NCBI GenBank assembly: GCA_030149115.1
Contig: JASBSE010000207.1
Location: 1-6,215, forward strand
DNA length: 6,215 bases
From: Winogradskyella sp.
Lineage (GTDB): Bacteria > Bacteroidota > Bacteroidia > Flavobacteriales > Flavobacteriaceae
Direction: 5' to 3'
The first letter of the stretch is position 1. Every line of letters begins with the position of its first letter. Made by a program: the position numbers and the translations under genes. The notes beneath the pieces are model-generated. The model ran no database searches and was not told the DNA's origin. It saw only the letters and a list, made by a program, of their open reading frames with translations. Below are positions 1 through 6,215 of this stretch, piece by piece.

Positions 1-225
1 TTGCTTGGCACCACCTTCATAGATTACTGTATAGAAATATGTACCTACCGGTAGTTCCTCACCATCATTAGTCTGACCCTTCCACTCATCTACATAGTTG
101 TTCTTAGAGTAAACCAATGTCCCGTTTCTGTTAAAGATCTCTAATCTGACAACATTAAAAGGGCTTAAATCGAAGCTATCGTTTAAGTCATCGTTATTAG
201 GTGAGATACCTTGAGGGAACTCACA
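1..225 (-). other. T9SS type B sorting domain (gliding motility-associated C-terminal domain), incomplete
   Basis: Residues 1749-1823 carry the hallmark order of this C-terminal domain (CHU_C / gliding motility-associated): FPQGISPNNDDLNDSFDL, LEIFNRNGTLVYSKNNY, DEWKGQTNDGEELPVGTYFY, then TVIYEGGAKQ at the window edge. Known members continue with roughly ten residues (a KxGWVYI-type strand) before the stop, so only the last strand is missing. Unlike type A domains, type B substrates generally depend on a PorP/SprF-like outer-membrane partner for export or attachment (family knowledge). Confidence 0.95.
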
Positions 226-3200
226 GAATTCTAATTGAGTCACATCAGCATAAATTGTATTAACACAACCAGTATCATTGAACATAACATCCACAGAATA
301 CTCGCCTCCTACAAGAACTTCGCTATCAAGAACCAGTTCGTTTTCATTAGGTATTAGAACATCTTCGTAGTACCAGCTAATGGTAACATCCTCAACATTG
401 AAGTTGGTAGGTATAATACCAATCTCTATAGAAACAGTGGCATTTGGACACACTTCATAATTGTATTCTGGATCGAATGTTGCCTCAGGAAGTGTACCAA
501 CGATTAATTCAAAACTGTTGGTAACATAGCATCCTTCATAACTTACAGATTCAACACGTACAAAAACTGTTTCACCTGTACTCATGTAAAAGTCTGGCAG
601 TTCATTTTGGTTGTTTTGAGCATCAATCTCAGACGTATGGTATGTAACAACAAATTGTGAAGCATCTTGACCGTTTAGAATATTTACAGTATGTGATGCA
701 AGATCAAATTCAGCCTCGATACCATCTCCACACTCAGTATAGTCAACACTTTCAGCAGTGTGACTAGGTTCAGAAACGATTAAATCAAAAGAAGCTACAC
801 TGTGACATCCTGTTGTATTATCTTCCACTCTAACATAAATTGTTTGTGGATTAGAAATATTAGTATATGGACTATCTGTAATAGGGTCTGCGCTACCTTC
901 AGCATCACTTTCAGATAGGTGATAGGAAATAGTATGATTATTGGGGTCTAAACTGCCTAACACAACACTATCATTATCACTAAGGTTAAAAGGAGCTACT
1001 CCAGTTGCAGAGCAACTTTCTAAATCAGAAGGATCTTCATTAAGAAGAGGTGGTTGAAGAAATTCAACAAGTATCTCATCCATCAAGAAACATTGACTTG
1101 AAAATATTACTTGGGCTGTATATAAATCAGGTTCTGTAACAGTTATAGTTGAAGAAGTTTCTCCATCAATAAGAATTCCATTTCTAAACCAATAATGCTC
1201 AAGATTAGGCGCACCTGTATCTAGAACTACTGGTTCTCCCAAACAGGTTGCTCCACCTGAAGCTATTGTAATATCATCCCCTAAATCAAGTTCACCAAGA
1301 TCAAAACTTCCAGCTTTTAAGAAAACACCAGAATCAAATGCTGAATCACTTTGATCTGCAATAACAAGCTTTATATGGTATGTTTCACCAATATTTACAG
1401 GCGACTGCGCCGTAAATACTGTCGTTCTACCATCAAAAGAAATAGGAGGTAAATTATCTGGGATATATCCACCAAAATATTGTTCATTTTGAGCACCACA
1501 ACTAGTGTTAGCTTGGTGAATATTTGTTACTAAAATAGGAGTTGTTGTATTTGGTAATACAGCAAGATTACTTGTATTTCCATTTGAATCAGTCAAAAGA
1601 AACGCAAATGCATCAGAATAATTACACTCAAACGAACCTCCATTATATTCTTCAGATGCCATTAAGAAATCAAAACTAATTTCTTGCGCAAGTGGAACAA
1701 AATCAAATTCAATTATAGTAGCGTTATTGGTAATAGTAATACCTACCGCAGTTTCTAAATCATTATCACCAGGCCATGCAGTACTTCCATCACTCATGGC
1801 ATTTGTATTTGGTCCAGAGGCTAAACTTGCATCACCAGAAGTAAGGATAATCCCTTCATCAAACGGGAAGCCTACACCATCACCACTCATTGAGAAATAA
1901 CCTATTCCGTTTTCTTCACCAAAATTTGTTCCGGTAGAATAAGTAATGTTTGATATTTGAGCACATTCACCACCAATTAAAATATCCTGAACTAATTGTT
2001 CTACAGTATAAGTGGTTTGGTCTACAATTACGTTGTCAAGACCAGGTCTTATACATAAGTCGAAAGTTGTATCCTCACCATTAGATCCAAAAGAAAATAC
2101 TCTTACGTAATACGTATTTCCTACGGTTAATGTTGGTGTTGTTATAGCATCATCTCCAGAACAGTATATCTCAGTTAGAGAACCACATGTTCCTTCATAT
2201 AAGCCATGATCTAAATTTGTGGATGAGCCAGTAATATTTTCTAAACTAATAAGGTGGGTATCATCTGTAGCAACAAATTGGAACCATACATCATCATCTG
2301 GATTGCCTGCACAAGATCCAGAAGGAGTACTTGAAGGTGTTGCTTCAAGTAAAGTCCCAGGGGTTACTACTGTACATTCTCCATCAGTATTTACCGCTGC
2401 AACTGTAGCGTTATCACAGTTGTCATTATCAGGTGGACAGGCTAACAATTCAAAAGTATCACTACTTATAGTACAGTTACTATCATCGTTATTAGCAACA
2501 AAAACATTTACAGATGAACCAAACGGGAATGGACCTACTTGATAGATACCTGTAGATGGCGCTGGTACAGTAGAAGCATCAAAATCAGTTGAAATTGTCA
2601 AGGAAGAAGCATCTCCCACACTTGTAACGTCAACGTCGATATAGAATTGGTCGTTGGCACAATCGGTGTTTAAGGTAAACCCAGCTTCAGGCAATGTACA
2701 ATTTAATTCCTGAATGTTTACAGTAAAGTCTAGAGTAACACCCCATGCTCCATTGTAGCAAGGGTTTGGTGGGTCTTGACCTCCATCGGCAGTACCGATA
2801 CGCATTCTGTGGACGCCTAACGGTGCCGTTAATGGCATTACGAAAGAAGCATCTAAGGTGGTTGGATTTGCATTAGTAGACTCGCCAGAGAAGACAAGCT
2901 CTGTATCTTCAAATACTAAATTGTCATTGAAATCAATCCAGATATTGGCATCATATGTAAACCCTGTAGCAAAAGTAATTGCAACATTGGTTTCAATACC
3001 TTGGAACACATTTACAGTTGGTGATGTTTGGTCTTCATAGGTAACGTCGCCCAAACTTGGGAAATCTGTAAAGCCAATGGTTACATTCGTAACACCGTCG
3101 CCATCATTACTGGTAGGCTCTGACTGGCAATATCCTGTATAGAACGAACCTGGGCCAGCGAATGAACTTAGATTTGTAGGGTCGCACTCTGCTTGCACAT

Positions 3201-5469
3201 AGAAATCATAATCAGTATCTGATGTTAAACCTGTTAAAGTATAAGGATTTGTAGTAACACCTGTAACTAAAGTACCTGTTCCAGGAGTGAAACCTGTAGG
3301 ACCGTATTCTATGTTCCATGTGGTCGAAGTACCTGCCTCAGTCCAACCTACTTCAGTTGAAGTTAAACTTAGGTTATTTGAAGTTAAATCTGTCGGCTCA
3401 GGACATGTAGGGATTCCCCTAACTCGGAAGTTGTCTACAAAAATATCATTATCCTCAGGGTCATCCACTGTTCCTTCTGAACCTAAAATTCCGAATTGTA
3501 CAATTTGACCAGCATAAGCTTCTAAGGTAACTATAGGGTGCTCACCAGTTGCCGAAACAACAGAGGTATTATCGTAAGTTAAAAGTGGTGTCCATGTTGC
3601 ACCATTATCATTAGTGATTAGTAATTGAACAGTGTCATCAGAACCAAGCGTCCCTGCATTTGTAGTACTACCAAATTGCATGATTCCAAAGTCAAATTCT
3701 ACCTGGAAAGGTCCTCCTGTTAGGTCAAACTGAGGAGATAATATCCAATCGCTCTTAGCAGCAAGCCATAAATTAATTTTATAAGCACCTGTAAAACCGT
3801 TGTTAAGGAAACCGTCAGCTAACCAACCGCCAGCTCCTAAATCACCAGGTCCAGTTGTAGCGTCACCACTATCAGCTTCGTCCCAACAGTCTGGAATTAT
3901 TGTGTCAAATTGTTCTAGATAATCAGGAACATAAATATCACATAATGTTTCGAAAGTAAAAGGACCAGTCCAACCGCTAAACTCACTTCCACAATCAGCT
4001 TGAACATAATAGTCATAAGATGTTACAGCTGTTAATCCTGAGACTGTGTAAGGGTTTGTAACACCTGTATGAGTTGGTGTTCCAGTAGGAGGTGTACCAG
4101 ATGTAACTATTTCAATATTCCACGCTGACACAGTGCCATCTTGATTCCAACTTAATTCAGCACCATTAGCTGTAATTGCAGCCGCAGTTAAAGAAGTAGG
4201 ATTAAAACAAGAAGGAGCTTCATCAAAAGTCACATCATCTATAGCGATGTCATCATAAAAGTCGCCAGTTACTATTTCAGAGAATATAAAACGAGCTTGA
4301 ACGTCTCCTGTAATTGTCAATGTACTTAAATCTAGAACAATTAAGGTCCACCCACTAGTATTGGTATTAAAAGTACCCATGCTATTCCAAGCAGCACCAT
4401 CCCATACTTCTACATCGAGCTGAGAGTTGGCATTGCCTTCATTATCACTAATTTCATAAAAAGATAGTGCAGGTGTTGTTAAGCCAGAAACATCAACCAA
4501 AGGGCTTGTTAAAGTTCTTGGACCTTCATCGCCTGAAGAGTCACACCATGCAAAATAATCATTAGTAGATGTTGTACCAGTTATGGTTCCGTTATTTCCA
4601 ATATGATTAAACCCTGGATCGTTGTCAAAAAACCAATCTTCATTGCCGTCCATAGTCCAACATTGTGGAATTGTTCCACCGTTTTCAAATCCTTCAGAAT
4701 ATGGTGCAACAAAAGTTACACATTCAGTAGTAAATATATATGGACCAACCCACAAACTTTCATCGCCAGGACCGCAATTAGCTTGATAGTACACATAATA
4801 TTCAGTAGCTGGGTTTAAAGAAGTTAAAGAAACATTTGGCGAACTTGTAGGCGAAATAGAAGATTCGGCTTCACCATTTCCAGGAGTAAAATCAGTACCG
4901 CTATTATATTCAATATTCCAATCGGTTTCAGATAGACCGACTGTCCAGTCTAAATTGGCAGAAGTAGCAGTTATTGCGCTAGCCACCATATTAGAAGGTT
5001 CTATACAAGTTGGCGCTTCAAAAAGCGTAACCACGATGTTAGACCAATCTGCATCTGAGCCACCGTAACTTTGATTTAGTACTATATCTATATATCCATC
5101 CGTTGTTGGATCGTAGACACCTGCTAAATCCCCAGAAAAGGTAAGTGTTGCATCAGCACCGCTGTTAGCGCTACCAGTAGTTGCTGGATCTATGATTACC
5201 GAACCAGCACTTGTGGTAAAAGTAATGTCCGCTTCAGAGGACCATGGCCCACCACCTCCGGCGCTCCAGTCTACAGTAACAGTAAAAGAATCATAAGCAC
5301 CAGAAGAGGAAGCTGGAACCCCAACTGAATTTGCTACGTCGTTTATACTGATGGTAACAGGAGTCCCTTCAGCTACGTTTGTAGGCCCTATAATTGTGCT
5401 AAAATCATATTGGGCGCTTGCGGTAATGCAGAACCCTAGCATAATAAGAAATAAGGTAATCTTTTTCAT
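1..5469 (-). CDS. Giant secreted modular adhesin-like protein with T9SS type B (gliding-motility-associated) C-terminal domain; 3' end outside window
   Basis: One uninterrupted frame of 1823 codons from ATG 5469-5467 to the left edge; the stop is not in the window. The start is fixed by an immediate Sec signal peptide and an in-frame TAA 24 nt upstream. Modules by residue: 1-19 signal peptide; 20-154 unassigned beta-rich module; 156-250 FN3; 251-421 MAM/choice-of-anchor J-like; 422-510 FN3; 511-689 choice-of-anchor J-like; 690-781 FN3; 782-922 GEVED (IWIDFNDNLVFEDTE); 923-1018 Ig-like; 1019-1143 PPC-like (DVWFQFVATD); 1144-1392 choice-of-anchor L; 1393-1470 Ig-like; 1471-1565 and 1566-1657 a tandem pair; 1658-1747 Ig-like; 1749-1823 type B sorting domain. 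The composition is Thr/Asp/Asn-rich and Lys-poor, typical of exported adhesins. No protease or glycosidase motif was seen, so an adhesive or matrix role is inferred. By family knowledge it is exported by Sec then T9SS, usually with a PorP/SprF-type partner. The ligand is unknown, and SprB identity is not claimed. Confidence 0.93.
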   Translation of the reverse strand, partial: MKKITLFLIMLGFCITASAQYDFSTIIGPTNVAEGTPVTISINDVANSVGVPASSSGAYDSFTVTVDWSAGGGGPWSSEADITFTTSAGSVIIDPATTGSANSGADATLTFSGDLAGVYDPTTDGYIDIVLNQSYGGSDADWSNIVVTLFEAPTCIEPSNMVASAITATSANLDWTVGLSETDWNIEYNSGTDFTPGNGEAESSISPTSSPNVSLTSLNPATEYYVYYQANCGPGDESLWVGPYIFTTECVTFVAPYSEGFENGGTIPQCWTMDGNEDWFFDNDPGFNHIGNNGTITGTTSTNDYFAWCDSSGDEGPRTLTSPLVDVSGLTTPALSFYEISDNEGNANSQLDVEVWDGAAWNSMGTFNTNTSGWTLIVLDLSTLTITGDVQARFIFSEIVTGDFYDDIAIDDVTFDEAPSCFNPTSLTAAAITANGAELSWNQDGTVSAWNIEIVTSGTPPTGTPTHTGVTNPYTVSGLTAVTSYDYYVQADCGSEFSGWTGPFTFETLCDIYVPDYLEQFDTIIPDCWDEADSGDATTGPGDLGAGGWLADGFLNNGFTGAYKINLWLAAKSDWILSPQFDLTGGPFQVEFDFGIMQFGSTTNAGTLGSDDTVQLLITNDNGATWTPLLTYDNTSVVSATGEHPIVTLEAYAGQIVQFGILGSEGTVDDPEDNDIFVDNFRVRGIPTCPEPTDLTSNNLSLTSTEVGWTEAGTSTTWNIEYGPTGFTPGTGTLVTGVTTNPYTLTGLTSDTDYDFYVQAECDPTNLSSFAGPGSFYTGYCQSEPTSNDGDGVTNVTIGFTDFPSLGDVTYEDQTSPTVNVFQGIETNVAITFATGFTYDANIWIDFNDNLVFEDTELVFSGESTNANPTTLDASFVMPLTAPLGVHRMRIGTADGGQDPPNPCYNGAWGVTLDFTVNIQELNCTLPEAGFTLNTDCANDQFYIDVDVTSVGDASSLTISTDFDASTVPAPSTGIYQVGPFPFGSSVNVFVANNDDSNCTISSDTFELLACPPDNDNCDNATVAAVNTDGECTVVTPGTLLEATPSSTPSGSCAGNPDDDVWFQFVATDDTHLISLENITGSSTNLDHGLYEGTCGSLTEIYCSGDDAITTPTLTVGNTYYVRVFSFGSNGEDTTFDLCIRPGLDNVIVDQTTYTVEQLVQDILIGGECAQISNITYSTGTNFGEENGIGYFSMSGDGVGFPFDEGIILTSGDASLASGPNTNAMSDGSTAWPGDNDLETAVGITITNNATIIEFDFVPLAQEISFDFLMASEEYNGGSFECNYSDAFAFLLTDSNGNTSNLAVLPNTTTPILVTNIHQANTSCGAQNEQYFGGYIPDNLPPISFDGRTTVFTAQSPVNIGETYHIKLVIADQSDSAFDSGVFLKAGSFDLGELDLGDDITIASGGATCLGEPVVLDTGAPNLEHYWFRNGILIDGETSSTITVTEPDLYTAQVIFSSQCFLMDEILVEFLQPPLLNEDPSDLESCSATGVAPFNLSDNDSVVLGSLDPNNHTISYHLSESDAEGSADPITDSPYTNISNPQTIYVRVEDNTTGCHSVASFDLIVSEPSHTAESVDYTECGDGIEAEFDLASHTVNILNGQDASQFVVTYHTSEIDAQNNQNELPDFYMSTGETVFVRVESVSYEGCYVTNSFELIVGTLPEATFDPEYNYEVCPNATVSIEIGIIPTNFNVEDVTISWYYEDVLIPNENELVLDSEVLVGGEYSVDVMFNDTGCVNTIYADVTQLEFCEFPQGISPNNDDLNDSFDLSPFNVVRLEIFNRNGTLVYSKNNYVDEWKGQTNDGEELPVGTYFYTVIYEGGAKQ
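499..1059 (-). repeat. Tandem pair of about 92-residue beta modules (residues 1471-1565 and 1566-1657)
   Basis: The two modules align by eye: ESCSATGVAPFNLSDND with YTECGDGIEAEFDLASH; HTISYHLSESDAEG with FVVTYHTSEIDAQN; QTIYVRVEDNTTGC with ETVFVRVESVSYEGC; and the closing SFDLIV with SFELIV. Such units (Cys, FxL, YHxSxxDA, IYVRVE, GC, FxLIV) occur in runs before type B sorting domains in flavobacterial surface proteins and probably form an Ig-like stalk. Copies cover 1059-775 and 774-499. Confidence 0.8.
1294..2040 (-). other. Choice-of-anchor L domain (residues 1144-1392)
   Basis: About 249 residues with the recognisable order of this Bacteroidota surface-protein domain: TYTVEQLVQDILIGGECAQI then ITYSTGTNFG; FPFDEGIILTSGDA; WPGDNDLE; IIEFDFVPLAQEISFDFLMA followed by SEEY; YSDAFAFLLTD; NLAVLPNTTTPI; NEQYFGGY; and the closing IKLVIADQSDSAFDSGVFLKAGSF. 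It is usually found in very long exported proteins with a T9SS or other C-terminal anchor, as here. Its molecular function is not established. Confidence 0.88.
2041..2415 (-). other. PPC-like beta-sandwich module (residues 1019-1143)
   Basis: The module begins right after the PPDNDNC lead-in (C1018), which often precedes this domain in Flavobacteriia. It contains DDVWFQFVATDD, the strand HLISLENITG and the TYYVRVFSFG strand typical of bacterial pre-peptidase C-terminal (PPC)-like domains, ending in FDLCIRPG. Here it is an internal structural module with no peptidase attached. The family call rests on motif resemblance only. Confidence 0.6.
2704..3126 (-). other. GEVED-type domain of the adhesin (residues 782-922)
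   Basis: The core IWIDFNDNLVFEDTELVFSG matches the W-hD-N-D--F-D-E pattern of the GEVED domain, found in secreted proteins of Bacteroidota and marine gammaproteobacteria, often next to FN3 or sorting domains. A later strand, APLGVHRMRIGTADGG, is the usual second motif (PxGxxRMRI). The Asp/Asn-rich loop suggests calcium binding (inference). No enzyme domain accompanies it here. Confidence 0.75.
3127..5004 (-). repeat. Alternating FN3 / choice-of-anchor J-like array (FN3-J-FN3-J-FN3), residues 156-781
   Basis: Five modules, each ending in Cys: FN3-1 156-250, J-1 251-421, FN3-2 422-510, J-2 511-689, FN3-3 690-781. The FN3 units share WNIEY/WNIEI in the middle strand, a YxxYxQAxC strand (C232, C493, C762) and a closing Cys 17-19 residues later (C250, C510, C781). 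The J units open with EGFENGGTIPQCW or EQFDTIIPDCW (C270, C528) and close with DIAIDDVTF or DIFVDNFRV, as in MAM/choice-of-anchor J folds, which are jelly-roll beta-sandwiches often involved in carbohydrate or protein binding. Copies are diverged at the DNA level, so this is an old duplication of a two-module unit. Boundaries are placed by eye at the Cys residues. Confidence 0.75.
5008..5412 (-). other. Unassigned N-terminal beta-rich module of the adhesin (residues 20-154)
   Basis: About 135 residues between the signal peptide and the first FN3 boundary Cys (C155). Visible features: an opening PTNVAEGTPVTISINDVAN, Gly-rich SAGGGGPW, alternating hydrophobic strands (VIIDPATTG, ATLTFSGDL), an acidic DPTTDGYIDIVL stretch that could bind calcium, and a closing WSNIVVTLFEAPTC. 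It resembles a beta-sandwich or jelly-roll, but I do not recognise the family. It would be the most membrane-distal part if the protein is held by its C-terminus. Confidence 0.5.
5413..5469 (-). other. Sec signal peptide of the adhesin
   Basis: The first 19 residues read MKKITLFLIMLGFCITASA, then QYDF. They show a KK n-region, a hydrophobic core (ITLFLIMLGFCI) and an ASA signal-peptidase I site, giving a mature N-terminus at Gln20. The Cys at position 14 is inside the hydrophobic core and is not followed by a lipobox, so a lipoprotein is unlikely. Sec export to the periplasm is the required first step for a T9SS substrate. Confidence 0.9.
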
Positions 5470-5705
5470 AGTTTTAGGTTTGTTATTAAATAATTAAACC
5501 TTTCTAATTTGAAAATTAGAAAGGAATATTAGTTTTTAAGTTAGTATTCAGAAGCCGTTCGATATATAGTGAAAACGCTACTCTAGCTTTTTCTGAAATG
5601 TGAATTTATAAAAAATGACTATTAAGATTATATTAACATTGTGATAATAGATTAAATGCTCTTATTTCCGATTAAAGGAGAGTGATTTTGAATTTTTTTC
5701 ATAAA
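5470..5705 (-). promoter_or_regulatory. AT-rich leader/promoter region of the adhesin gene
   Basis: Non-coding stretch of 236 bases between the terminator and the adhesin start. It must hold the adhesin promoter if the terminator is efficient (inference). I looked on the minus strand for the Bacteroidota promoter (TTG about 20 nt upstream of TAnnTTTG). There is no TTG on that strand in the leader. The nearest -7 match is TAATTTTC, inside the inverted repeat at 5499-5524, and it lacks a -33 partner, so no promoter is assigned. There is no Shine-Dalgarno sequence before the ATG, only the A-rich AATAACAAACCTAAAACT, which is normal for this phylum. An in-frame TAA at 5496-5494 excludes an upstream start. 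Confidence 0.5.
5499..5524 (-). repeat. Perfect 12-bp inverted repeat in the adhesin leader
   Basis: CCTTTCTAATTT (5499-5510) is mirrored exactly by AAATTAGAAAGG (5513-5524) around a 2-nt spacer. It lies 29 nt upstream of the adhesin ATG. As RNA it would form a hairpin of about 10-11 bp once the tip opens. As DNA it is a symmetric site that a dimeric regulator could bind. On the minus strand it is followed by TTTAATTATTTAA rather than a clean U-tract, so it is a poor terminator. Its role is unknown; a 5'-UTR stability or attenuation hairpin and an operator are both possible. Confidence 0.75.
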
Positions 5706-5739
5706 AAAAAGGCTTTGGGTTTAAATCCAAAGCCTTTTT
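5706..5739 (-). terminator. Rho-independent terminator after the OmpA-family gene
   Basis: Perfect stem: GGCTTTGG (5711-5718) pairs with CCAAAGCC (5727-5734), and five flanking A-T pairs (5706-5710 with 5735-5739) lengthen it to 13 bp around an 8-nt loop. Read on the minus strand, the GC-rich stem is followed by eight T (complement of 5703-5710), a classic U-tract. It starts about 18 nt after the OmpA stop codon. A shorter T run on the other side (5735-5739) could let it also stop plus-strand transcription, but no plus-strand gene is seen here. It separates the OmpA transcript from the adhesin gene downstream. Confidence 0.93.
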
Positions 5740-5756
5740 AACATTTTATCTAAAGA

Positions 5757-6215
5757 TTATTCGTTTTCTGAAGTTTTTACAATTTTAAACTCAGATCGTC
5801 TATTTTGAGCATGTTGCTCATCGGTACAATTAGCACCACAATCAATTTTAGGTTCGGTTTCACCTTTACCTTCAGCAGCGATACGCGAAGCATCAATACC
5901 TTTAGAGATGACGTATTGTTGTGTGCTCTTAGCTCTACGTTGCGATAGTCTCTGGTTGTATGAATCTGATCCTCTACTATCTGTATGAGATGTCGCATTG
6001 ATAACCAAATCTGGATACTTGTTCATGATTTGAACTAGTTTATCCAATTCAAAAGCTGCCTGAGCAGTGATATTAGATTTGTCGAAGTCAAAATAGATAG
6101 GGTTAAGTACGATTTCATCAGGAGTCATGATCTTTTCAATAGGATCTAAAGAAATTTGAACCGCTAATTCTTCTTCACTTGTTCCTTTAACAGGCACTTT
6201 TTTGCTTTCAAAGTC
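5757..6215 (-). CDS. OmpA-family outer-membrane/peptidoglycan-binding protein, C-terminal part (5' end outside window)
   Basis: C-terminal 152 codons of an OmpA-like protein (OmpA/MotB C-terminal fold, which binds peptidoglycan in the periplasm). The frame is open to the right edge, so the GTG at 6197-6195 is an internal Val codon, not a start. Numbering from the first complete codon (6215), the domain begins near residue 38 with IYFDFDKSNI. The peptidoglycan-binding loop reads SHTDSRGSDSYNQRLSQRRA; its Asp79 and Arg94 lie 15 residues apart, as do the diaminopimelate-contacting Asp/Arg pair of known OmpA domains. It ends with a Cys pair (IDCGANC) and QNRRSEFKIV, the usual Bacteroidota ending. 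The stop is TAA at 5759-5757, followed by a strong terminator. In Flavobacteriia this C-terminus usually belongs to proteins of about 600+ residues with TPR and PD40/beta-propeller repeats, some linked to T9SS (PorE-like). That N-terminal part is not visible, so the exact subfamily is inference. Confidence 0.93.
   Translation of the reverse strand, partial: DFESKKVPVKGTSEEELAVQISLDPIEKIMTPDEIVLNPIYFDFDKSNITAQAAFELDKLVQIMNKYPDLVINATSHTDSRGSDSYNQRLSQRRAKSTQQYVISKGIDASRIAAEGKGETEPKIDCGANCTDEQHAQNRRSEFKIVKTSENE

Noticed and set aside
2219..2542. Plus-strand ORF of 107 codons
   Set aside because: It lies wholly antisense to the PPC-like/Ig-like part of the adhesin, has no signal, motif or leader of its own, and the opposite strand has a coherent domain-rich protein. 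Shadow frame.
2858..3040. Plus-strand ORF of 60 codons
   Set aside because: Antisense to the GEVED domain of the adhesin; no recognisable protein features.
3287..3508. Plus-strand ORF of 73 codons
   Set aside because: Antisense to the J-2/FN3-3 junction of the adhesin; no supporting feature.
4603..4818. Plus-strand ORF of 71 codons, Trp/Ile-rich
   Set aside because: Antisense to FN3-1/J-1 of the adhesin; its hydrophobic look comes from reading the opposite strand of beta-strand codons.
1..5469. SprB or a named gliding adhesin
   Set aside because: The C-terminal domain type matches, but the module set differs from what I know of SprB and this domain occurs in many paralogues per genome, so no gene symbol is justified.
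5503..5520. Bacteroidota promoter -7 element (TAATTTTC on the minus strand)
   Set aside because: Seven of eight positions fit TAnnTTTG, but there is no TTG at the expected upstream distance and the match sits inside the inverted repeat; not strong enough to call.
5777..5998. Minus-strand ORF of 73 codons inside the OmpA gene
   Set aside because: Alternative frame within the OmpA domain coding region, which has an unmistakable motif set in the other frame.
6195..6197. GTG as start codon of a 146-residue OmpA protein
   Set aside because: The frame stays open upstream to the window edge (DFESKK precedes it), there is no signal peptide, and this C-terminus normally belongs to a much longer protein.

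Overview
The window looks like chromosomal DNA of a gliding or type IX secretion system (T9SS)-bearing Bacteroidota, most likely a Flavobacteriaceae-type marine or environmental bacterium. Reasons: the DNA is AT-rich; the start codon has no Shine-Dalgarno sequence; there is an OmpA-type C-terminus of the Bacteroidota kind; and a very large secreted protein carries lineage-typical modules (FN3 alternating with choice-of-anchor J/MAM-like domains, GEVED, a PPC-like domain, choice-of-anchor L, and a gliding-motility-associated type B sorting domain at the C-terminus). Genus cannot be told from the sequence.

Both real genes are on the minus strand. From right to left in the window (5' to 3' for transcription): (1) 6215-5757, the C-terminal 152 codons of an OmpA-family protein whose start lies outside the window; (2) 5739-5706, a strong intrinsic terminator just after its stop; (3) 5705-5470, an AT-rich leader without a gene but with a perfect 12-bp inverted repeat; (4) 5469-1, a single open frame of 1823 codons encoding a secreted modular adhesin-like protein. 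It runs off the left edge about a dozen codons before its expected end. Because its stop codon is outside the window, this dominant gene is easily missed by a stop-to-stop ORF search. The short plus-strand ORFs lying over it are shadows.

How they fit together: the OmpA domain is expected to anchor its protein to peptidoglycan at the periplasmic face of the outer membrane. The large protein is expected to cross the inner membrane by Sec and the outer membrane by T9SS, and to be displayed on the surface through its type B C-terminal domain. In this phylum such genes often sit in cassettes with a PorP/SprF-family gene and an OmpA-family gene. The strong terminator between the two genes suggests that the window straddles a boundary: one unit ends with the OmpA gene and a new unit begins with the adhesin, and any PorP/SprF partner would lie left of position 1. 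No RNA gene, mobile element, CRISPR array or catalytic domain was seen.
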